A program made the translations under genes and the position numbers. DNA of 64,000 nucleotides. Origin: Globisporangium splendens. Taxonomy: Eukaryota; Oomycota; Peronosporomycetes; Pythiales; Pythiaceae. Below, piece after piece: positions 56,401 through 64,000 of the stretch. The notes beneath the pieces are model-generated. The model made no database searches. It was not told the DNA's origin and worked only from the letters and a program-made list of their open reading frames with translations. Every line of letters starts with the position of its first letter. Position 1 is the stretch's first letter. The stretch spans positions 155,689 to 219,688 of the forward strand of contig VFIW01000053.1 in assembly GCA_006386115.1 (NCBI GenBank), in the 5' to 3' direction.

Positions 56401-57912
56401 GTGAGCTCATTCATCGAAGAGTTTCTCCGCAATACGAAAGTACGAAGCCATCTCGCCATGCACGACCTCTCCATGCGGGATCTCTGGCTTGACGACAGCA
56501 TTTGGTGCAATCTCAATCCGAGGCGGCAAGATCCCCCAGGGCGAATTCTCGTTCCTGATCGCTTCGCCCTGCGCATTTCGATCTTCACTGCCATCGTCGT
56601 CGTCACCTTCGTCGATTAGATCATCGGCATTGAGATCATCTTCGGGCGAAAAGGTGCGCGGACGTTCGTTGACAATATACGCGATTGCGTCCTCAAAGTC
56701 CATGTACACTCTCTCTCGCTGCTCGCGTTCACGCTGGATCCTGGCTTCATCAAGTCTCCATTTTGCGAGGTCCTCTCTTCCGTCCGCACTCCACAATCGT
56801 CGGAAATCGCGTGGAATACGATGCGGTTGCTTATCTGGCACCACTTGCTGCGGAAGTGCTGCTGGATGTGCACGCGCAGGTGTAGCACTTGGATGGTGGA
56901 CGCCAGCAGCAGCAGGAGCAGCAGGGACAGCTTTTTTGGCGTCTGCTTCATGGTCTACATCGTGAGGATCTGCATAGAAAACCTGCAGATAGTAGTATGC
57001 TATCAGCATAGAACAAGTACAAGAATCACGGTATGAAAGGATAATTCACATGCGCATACATACACGAGCGCATTTTGGAGGAGGTGGCGCCTTCTTGATC
57101 TGCTGCTCGGGCTCAGCTTTCTTGGCAGCCGCCGCTCCTTTCTTTGCCAGTGCCGCAGGTTTTGACTCAGGTGGTGGAATAACAGGCGTCGCAGGATGCC
57201 CGACGGTCTGCTCTACAATGGGTGGGAGAAACTGCGATGGCCGCTTCCACGCGATCACGGCTGGGTCCTGCTCGTGCCCAAAGAAGCAACCACACCACAC
57301 TCAGCTCAACTCGTTGTAATTGTGGACAAGCAATAGAATCTAACAGCAGCTCGAACCTCACACGGCAGACACAATTCGTTGAGCGGCACGGGGTCTTCGT
57401 ACGGCGCATCGGCCGTGAACCAGTTCTCTGCGGCTGCGCTACAACAAACACAGCACCCAAATACAGAAATTGTCGCATCACGCTCACACACTACAGGTCT
57501 TTGAAAGCAGAGTCACAATCACCTGATGCCGCCGCAGCGAGCCATTCTGGAAACACTTCGCGCGGCGTCGAGCTTGGCGTCCACAGCGGAGGGATCGTGT
57601 CGTTCGCAGGGAGCACTGGCGCGACCAAGGGCTGCCATTGTGCACGCACTCAATCAGTCATACTGGTGCTGCCAAATGGAAGCGAGCATATGCAGTCCAT
57701 CATGCGTGTCGTAGCAGCGCACCTGCCGCATGTTGGTGGTCGCACTCGACGTCGGAAGCAGCGATTTCTGGCTCGCGAGGCTCGACGGCGCTTTCTTGGG
57801 CGGCATCGCTCAGCGATCCAACTTCCACACAAGCACGCGACCCGCAAGCAATACACTCTTGGAGCTCTGCTTGAAGCTTCAAGCAGAGCGACTGTTCGCA
57901 TGTCGTTCCCAT
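53413..57912 (-). CDS. ADGB: androglobin/calpain-like protein, apparently disrupted
   Basis: Exons on the minus strand: 57912..57723, 57649..57523, 57438..57357, 57270..57064, 56982..55975, 55887..55754, 55629..54095 with a frame change, and 54093..53413. Family signs: AVIAWKRPSQFL, GKYSVKLFVLGKWRRVDIDD, DEEGNIVYLTSSMKSEIWPA, VISALTGW, calpain domain III-like AHVGAGSSMVIALD and LTWRMNCWSGDDV near the end. I find no globin domain and no complete calpain triad. Three problems: an in-frame TGA at 56407-56409, a frame change at about 54,980 and a TAG at 54094-54096. Splicing out 39-, 44- and 39-nt GT-AG segments would remove them, but other introns here are at least 60 nt. Androglobin relatives are linked to cilia and flagella. 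The first exon and start are tentative. Confidence 0.68.
57863..57888. repeat. perfect 26-bp palindrome
   Basis: GCTCTGCTTGAAG followed directly by its exact reverse complement, with a HindIII-like AAGCTT centre and no spacer. It lies in the tentative first exon of the androglobin-like gene, near its start. Confidence 0.8.
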
Positions 57913-58451
57913 ACTTTATAGGCGTCGATTCGGAAAGTCCGCCAGAATCAGGACACCAATCGACCACTTCGAAGAGAGCGGCATAAAGGAAGAGAGTCAG
58001 CGTGCTGCTGCCGCTTCCTGTAGCGCCACAAGGAGAGAACCGAGCGCGGCGCTGTCTCCATTGCTTTGAGCTCGTGTTTCCCTTGGCGCATTGACTCGGA
58101 GTCTCTTAGTCAGAGTGACAGATTTATCATATTAGAGAATATACTCCTAACAGAATGCAATCTCTGATGTTGTATTACTTCGAAGACGATCATGTACTAT
58201 TTCTAGTTAATCATTCTCTCACACTCCAGAAAGATAAAAGAAGCGAGTCTGCACAGTACACGCTCGTTCTAGTTCTGCTTGTTCTCGCGACTATGATGAT
58301 GACTAATTCGTTGTTGTTGTTGTTGTTTTTCTTTCGCGAGTGTCAGCGACGGATGAGCGCTGTGAGCCAGCAGGAGTGCGTCCATTGATTGGACTCTGCG
58401 TGTGTGACGAGCACATTACGACGCGTCTACTGACCTTCTGTGCGCTTGTGT
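57913..58451. other. divergent intergenic region
   Basis: Between the androglobin-like gene and the zinc-finger gene. It contains a TTG run (58,310-58,326) and no gene. Confidence 0.4.
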
Positions 58452-59712
58452 ATGTGCGGCAGGTTATTCGGGCCGAAGGTCGTGCCTGGGTCCAAGGACC
58501 TCCAACTGACCTGCACGACATGGTGCGTGCGTGGGACATGCGTGGCCGCATGAGCGCTTGGAAAAACGCATTTGTAGCCATGGAGATTGTTTCTTACTAT
58601 GCGCTTGTGTGTGTGTGTGTGCCTGTAGCACGTTTATCAATGCGGCCGATGCCACCGTGTGCGCAATGTGCGGGTATGTATGTGTGCGTGTGCTAAGGTT
58701 CAATTCCGCTTGGTGGTTGCGTATTGTGATGCTTTGTGACTAAATGCTGCTGGTCTTTTGTTTGTTATATGCACATTGCTGCCTACAGTTCGGAGGTGAA
58801 GCCGCCGACGCATGACATCCAGCCGAATGGACTGTGGAAGTGTGGTGGATGGTACGCTTTTGGCTCAATAGCTGTGCCTTGATGTAAGGTGATGGTGCCT
58901 CCATTTCCTAACTGTGTGGGTACAAATGCTGTACGTGTAGCTCGACGGTGAATCGTAAAGGCGCAAAGGAGTGCATCCGCTGCCATTTGCCGTTCTTCAC
59001 GGCGGTGACGTCGGCCGCGCCGTCGCAGATCTTTTGTCCTCAGTGCGGGTTCCTGAACGACGGCGGCAACCTCAAGTGCGTGCAGTGCGACATCACGATC
59101 CGCTCGACGCTCGAGAAGCTCGGGACGGATCTGCGCGACAGCACCAACTTTCTGGCGCGCGACATGGGCGTCAACATCAACGTCAAGTGTCCAGGCTGCA
59201 TGACGGTGTGCTTCGTGCCGCCAGCGACGGCGTGTCTGCGCTGCGGCACGTGCCACACGTACTTTGCGTCGCCGACCGTCGGCGAAGTGACCAATTTCCA
59301 CGTGTCGCGCCTCGCGACGTCGATCTCGAGCTCGTTCATGGGGCTCTTCAACCAGAAACGCGAGACGAAAGAGGAGCAGGAGGCAAAGGAGACCCCCGTG
59401 GGCAAGCTGATTGCGTTGGGCGACAAGACACCGCGCTCGCCGTTGCGCGCAGGTCGCACACGAAGCGGGAGTGCGAGTTTCCGAAGCTCAGGCTCGCAGG
59501 GTCGATTGTCGGTCGACGAGAATGAGAGCAAGCAAGCAGAGACCGTGTCAGAGTTTGCGCGGCAAGAGGAAGCGTTTGAGAAGATGCACACGGCCAGCTA
59601 CCCCATGGCAGTGCCGTCGTCGTCTCCTTCTCCGCTGTCGTCGTCTGTGGCGCTCGCACGGACAGCGCCGCAGGATCTGGTGAAGGTAGAGGGCGAGATC
59701 GTGGAACTGTAA
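58452..59712 (+). CDS. RanBP2-type zinc-finger protein with very short exons
   Basis: Exons 58452..58522 (71 nt), 58629..58673 (45 nt), 58789..58851 (63 nt) and 58941..59712, 316 aa. All junctions are GT-AG in phase 2. Finger 1 (LTCTTCTFINAADATVCAMC) is a RanBP2 type with the usual Trp replaced by Leu; its first Cys pair is in exon 1 and the split Cys codon spans intron 1. Finger 2 is LWKCGGCSTVNRKGAKECIRC. Two further Cys-rich ribbons follow (FCPQCGFLNDGGNLKCVQC; KCPGCMTVCF..CLRCGTC). The C-terminal 120 residues are basic then Ser-rich and disordered. RanBP2 fingers bind ubiquitin or RNA. The product is unnamed. Shared phase and conserved Cys spacing across three introns support the gene model. 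Confidence 0.85.
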
Positions 59713-60031
59713 GGGAGAGAATCGAGGAATGAGAGCAAGAGAGAGAGAGAGAGAAGATGATCATAACGAAGAGAGACTACCCGAAGAATTGAAATTATTG
59801 TGGACTCGACGCGTTTAGGAGACTGGTAACAGAGCTGAGAATGAGAGCGTGGGCGAGTCGAGTACTTTGTGGAAGTGACACGAGACCCCGACTCCACAAG
59901 GAAGAACAGGCATTTAACACACACAAAAAGCAATATAATAATAACGTTACGACCGTCCTTGACTCCCAAACTCTCCTCTCCTCCTAATTCGCTCTGCTAC
60001 TGTTTTCCCACCTAGAAGCCTCCCTTCTTAA
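59713..60031. other. convergent intergenic region with GA repeat
   Basis: Contains a GA dinucleotide run at about 59,738-59,754 and no gene. Confidence 0.5.
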
Positions 60032-61661
60032 TCACCATCGTCTGCCTCCTCCCCGTCGATCGTCGTAGTGGTCGTCGGGAGCTCGGTCCCACTTGCTGCT
60101 GCGGCTGCGCTCGTGGCGCGGCGGCGAATACCGCGACGACTCGTATCGATGACCTTCATCCTGGTGGTACGACGGCCTGTAGCTGTCCCCAGAGTGCTGT
60201 CGCGGCTCGTTCTCCATCACCCATCGGGACCTGTGGCCGTAGGAATCGAGCGAATGCATGTGCTGCAGCTTCGCGCGCTTGCTTCCACCGTATTGACGGT
60301 CCTCAGAATCGTCGTAATAGTTGCGACTTGAGTCCACGGCGCTGCTGTGGCGACGCAGGATCGGCATCGAGTTGTGGCGCTCGTACCCTCCTCGCTCATA
60401 GCTGCTGTCGCTGTTACGGTACGACTGGTAGTCGTACGAGGCTCCTCCTGGACTGCTGGTGCCTGTGCGCATGTAGCTGTTCTGAGGCTGGAAGGGGTCC
60501 TCAACGCGCGCGTTCGCGATCATGTACGCGACCTGCTTCTCGGCTTCGCGCTGCCTCTCGATGCTGTCTGCTTCAGAGCACACGACGTAGAGTCTCTCCA
60601 GTGCGCGACACTGCTCATCCAGCGTGTCCACGGACGACGCGTAAAGCGGCTCCGTAAAGAGATCGGCATCCTGCAGATTCTGCAAGTGCTCGAGGAGCTC
60701 TTCTCGCTTCGCGGTCTGCCCTTCGAGGTTGTCTCGGTACTGCTGCACATGGTCGCGACTCTTCTCGATGTCCAGATCAAACACCTGCTGCTCCATCAGT
60801 TCCCAGACGATGTTGCCGCCGCTTGCCCCCACGACTTCATTGGACGCATCATCTCCGTCGTCTTCTGCAGTCTTCTGCTTTTTAGCCTCAAACGCTTCGC
60901 ACGCCTGGCTGAAATTGTTCAGACTCGACTCCAACTGGAACATGCGGTCGCTCAGCAGATCTGCACTGATCGTCGCGCTCACAAAGTTCTGCAGCCGCTG
61001 CGTCGTCACGACCGTCATCTCGGACTCGAGCACCTCCGGCATGTCCTCCAGCACGCGATCAATCGACTCGCCGCTCACCAACTGCTTGAGGAACGCCTCC
61101 TGCTCGGCGCGTTCGTCGCGCACGTGCGTCATCGCATCGATCTCCACCACGGGCTCACTGCATACACATACACATCGCATGTCACTAAATACGCTTCACA
61201 TGCTACGACATATAGTGAAACGCATATACACCACGTACAATGCGGGTTTGCCGGCGCAGACGTTCTGCAATGCATTTAGCAGAGCAGCGTTGATGATGTT
61301 GCGCTGCTTCCAGATGCCGACGATCTTCATCAAACAGCGCTTGACCTTCTCGTCGCAGTGCGCCATGACGAACTCTGCGATCTCCAGCAGCTTGCCTTCG
61401 AACACCTCGGCTACGTGCTTGCCGTACTTGCGCGCGCCGACCTGCATCGCGTCGTTGGCGATGTACAGGTTCACGATCTGGTGGTTGGTGTCGCCGTCGC
61501 GGAAGAGCCGCGTCCAGAGGTCCACCATGTCCGCCATGGCCGCGCGGGTGCTCCAGCATCCAGTGCGACACCATCTGGATGCTCTGCTGCGTGACCTTGG
61601 CGCGCCGTAGCAGCTTCTCCAGCTTCTCTGGCGAGTACGCCTTGCCGCCGTCGCCGCCCAT
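60032..61661 (-). CDS. RPRD1/Rtt103-like protein with CID domain, one frame break
   Basis: Exon 1 61661..61239 and exon 2 61157..60032, with an 81-nt intron (GTACGT donor, TGCAG acceptor). With one base removed near 61,542, the protein is 515 aa. The CID/RPR domain covers about 1-140: YSPEKLEKLLRRAKVTQQSI, HWMLEHPR, then in the next frame AMADMVDLWTRLFRDGD, YIANDAMQ and KVKRCLMKIVGIWKQRNI. The middle is a long coiled coil (LSDRMFQLESSLNNFSQAC), as in RPRD1 proteins. The tail is Arg/Ser/Tyr-rich with RGGGRRW at the end. CID proteins bind the phosphorylated CTD of RNA polymerase II. The break lies in GCGCGGCCATGG, where one extra G interrupts an otherwise perfect CID, so sequencing error is likely. 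Confidence 0.88.
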
Positions 61662-62016
61662 TCTCCTTCCTTGATGCTTCTTTTGGAGATGCGATCAGCC
61701 ACCAAAATGCAAGTGCTTTTGGATATTTGATGGAACGATGGGATTACTGGTATGAATAGGTATGTCCCGGTATTTTTGGTACTTGATACTTTGATGGCTT
61801 GGTTGAGAGCAGTCAAATTCGATACTTTGGCACCGAGTGTTGGCAAGTCTGATGCTTTGATACCGATCTTGAACAGAATGGATAGATGATGAAATGACGC
61901 ACTTGCTTTATGTGGAATATTCAACTAAACTACAAAGAAAATATGCACGTTCGCACTATATACTTCTACTTCACATCTGCCCTCTACACTGCGCCTGGGC
62001 TCGCTTTGTTAACAGT
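61662..62016. other. intergenic region, no gene seen
   Basis: Upstream of the CID gene and downstream of the RING gene, both on the minus strand. Short repeats of GATACTTTG and similar are present (61,786-61,850). Confidence 0.4.
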
Positions 62017-62847
62017 TCATCCGATGGCGGGGAATTTGCACATGGGACACTCGGCTTTCTCCTTGAGCCACAGATCAATGCACGCAGGATGGAAGCGATG
62101 GAAGCAATGGAGCAGTCGGACCTGAGCGTCCACCTCAAGATCCATGAGGCAAATGGAGCAACTTGGTGCACACTGGAGCATTTTCTCCCTGTCCATAAGA
62201 AAAACAAAGTATCACTGCACGTTAGCATAACTGAACGGTGGCACCAAGGTATCAGCATAGGGGAAAGGCAATACTCACGTGACATCAACGAGAGGTAGCC
62301 GACGAATCTCATCGTCCGACGCGCCTTGACTGCGCTGCGCATTGAAGCTATCGAGCTGCAGCAAACGCTCGTAATCTGCTCAATAAGATACACAAAGTCA
62401 TTAGTGTCGCATGAAGTGCCAGGCAATAGCCTCAAGTGTCACACACCGTTGCTGTCGAAGTCTCGGTTGCTCGCGAGTAGCTGGATCACGTCGCGGTCCA
62501 ACTGCTCGTACAACGAGCGATGGATGCGCAGCACATCGCCCGTCGCTCTCATGTACGTCTTGCCTCCGAAGAACTGCTCGAGCGAGTCGGCGGCAGACAG
62601 CGCTGCGTACACCAAGAACGGCAGCACTATACGAGTACACACATCAGGAGATCAGTCAGCCATTATGGTTGCTAGCATCCATCAAAGTGCTTTGCTGTAA
62701 AGAAAATAAAGTACCTGCGAGGAAGAGCGGGGTCTTGCAGTACGCCAGGTAGGAGATGGCGGTGCCAGCGGGCACCACCATGGCCAGCACGAACATGTCA
62801 CGACGGACGTGCGCGCCTTCCATCGCCATTTGCGCACTGCCGTGCAT
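62017..62847 (-). CDS. membrane-anchored RING-H2 protein, probable E3 ubiquitin ligase
   Basis: Four exons: 62847..62715, 62626..62447, 62375..62279 and 62188..62017 (introns 88, 71 and 90 nt), 193 aa. Two hydrophobic segments (MFVLAMVVPAGTAISYLAYC and, after the first junction, FLAVLPFLVYAALSAAD) suggest an N-terminal membrane hairpin. The C-terminus is a RING-H2 finger: CSICLMDLEVDAQVRLLHC, HRFHPAC and CPMC, followed by only five residues. Expected to recruit an E2 at a membrane. The phases of all junctions agree and each splice site is canonical. No PA domain is present, so it is smaller than the usual RNF13/RNF167 type. Confidence 0.88.
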
Positions 62848-64000
62848 CTGTGAATATGAGCATGGCAGTTTGGTGATAACCGCGCGTGCGTTTCGGAAGA
62901 GAGAGGCAGAGGGAGGCGAGGCGAAGCGAAGCGCGTCAGTTAGGCTGTTGTCAGATGGCGGCTCTTGCGCCGCAGTTTCGCATATTGAAGGTGGGTATAC
63001 GCGTATATTTCCAGGCACTGTTAGAGCTTCGCAGATCACAATGGGACGTTGGAGAGAACGTGGATGCGGATATGCCCTGCGATGCGGCTATGGCATGGGT
63101 TCGCTCAGACGTGGCATGTGCAGTCAGTAGTTGTGTGGACACGACGCATTTTACACGAGAAGCGCGTTGGCGTTTGGGTCAAGAAAGGCAAAAGTGTAGG
63201 TACACTTGAGTTTGGCCTTTAGTAATGCATGTCAAATCGCTAGCGAAACACTGTCGTTATAATGCGCATCAAATGCATACACAAATATTAGCATGCCAGC
63301 TATAAACAGGTTCGCAAAGAAGTTTAAGCATATTTAATGAAAGCGTTGGATTGTGGGCAGGTACAGAAATGGCATGTTGCGATTGGAGCAGCAACTTCGT
63401 CTTCGTTATCCGGATGAAAGCACACACACACACACTCCGACTTCGTCAGCGTCCGCTCGCCCTAAACCTACGCTCTTATCTTCTGTTTTTGTTTTCTTTC
63501 TCTCCTCAGCATTTATCAGATCGCTTTCCTTCCGATCAGCACACCAGTCTCGCTCTCGAGAAAATCACAAACAAATGAACCTGAAGGGAACTTCTTGATT
63601 GCACTCTCCAGTTGTGTTCTCTAAATAGTGGATCAAAGCCACCAGCATGCACGCATTGTTTGGTCACTTGGTTCCTTGTTCTTGTTCCGACTTTGTGCGT
63701 GGTGGCATTAGCAAACGGCGCCATTTGTTCTTTTTCGCTCTCTCCTGCCCCGTCCTTTTCATGCTTGATGCGCCATTTCTACAATCGGTAGTTTACCGAG
63801 TCCTCGCTTCGCATGATTGGCTTGCTGATGTCCGCTGCCCTACCCACAAGTGTAACTTAACAAATAGATTCGCGTCGAGGGAAGAGAAGACTGTCTCCCC
63901 TCCCCTCTTTGCTCCTCTCCTCCCCTCTTCTCCTCTCCTCTTCTCCTCCTCCCTTGTCGACCGCGTTTGCGACTTGCGAGCACGCACACAAAGCCAACAC
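62848..64000. other. intergenic region to the end of the window
   Basis: No supportable gene. Contains a CA run (63,421-63,432) and a strong pyrimidine tract (about 63,888-63,955, CCCCTC/TCTCC units) near the end that may belong to a promoter or to a gene beyond the window. Confidence 0.4.

Noticed and set aside
1..64000. CRISPR array, prophage, integron or bacterial operon
   Set aside because: The genes are spliced and eukaryotic, and no regularly spaced repeats with unique spacers occur.

Overview
The window is nuclear DNA from a eukaryote, most likely an oomycete. The main grounds are: spliced genes with short GT-AG introns (the ones I could resolve by reading frame run from 60 to 111 nt, with one of 264 nt); compact gene spacing on both strands; secreted S8 proteases whose upstream regions carry TCATTT-type initiator motifs like those of oomycetes; and gene families such as 24-residue Cys/His repeats and an SDE2-SPRY fusion. 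A Pythium-like lineage is my guess and is not proven by the sequence. Intron-exon structures below were worked out by hand from splice consensus and reading-frame continuity.

Layout. 1-7.1 kb: a small hypothetical gene, eIF3k (translation initiation), UTP15 (rRNA processing) and FCP1 (RNA polymerase II CTD phosphatase, nine exons). 7.6-22.3 kb: a secreted subtilisin-like protease cluster of four intact genes (A, B, C, D) and one broken copy, with two four-helix tetraspanin-like membrane proteins, one inside the array and one at its end. Copies C and D are almost identical and lie head to head; B shares the same first 135 residues. 23-42 kb: housekeeping and signalling genes: an alpha-helical repeat protein with a proline-rich tail, a Tubby-domain protein with an RD/RS-repeat N-terminus, an EF-hand-like protein with four 24-residue Gly/Tyr/Phe repeats, an SDE2 homologue carrying a CCCH finger and a SPRY domain, a MOSC-domain protein, a PTPDC1-type phosphatase and a giant coiled-coil protein. 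42-43.8 kb: a small methyltransferase and a 78-residue protein. 43.8-49.5 kb: a 5.7 kb stretch with no convincing gene. 49.5-62.9 kb: a RING protein with six tandem Cys/His repeats, an androglobin-type calpain-like gene, a RanBP2-type zinc-finger gene with 45- and 63-nt exons, an RPRD1/Rtt103-like CID gene and a membrane RING-H2 protein. 62.9-64 kb: nothing recognised.

How the genes relate. Several act on RNA polymerase II or RNA: FCP1 dephosphorylates the CTD, the CID protein probably binds it, SDE2 acts in splicing/genome maintenance, and UTP15 and eIF3k serve ribosome production and use. The protease cluster is the accessory part and shows tandem and inverted duplication, mosaic identity and one decayed copy.

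Quality warning. Single-base frame breaks occur in the coiled-coil gene (about 38,112), the CID gene (about 61,542) and probably the androglobin-like gene (about 54,980). Two lie in otherwise intact genes, so local indel errors in the assembly are a serious alternative to real mutations.
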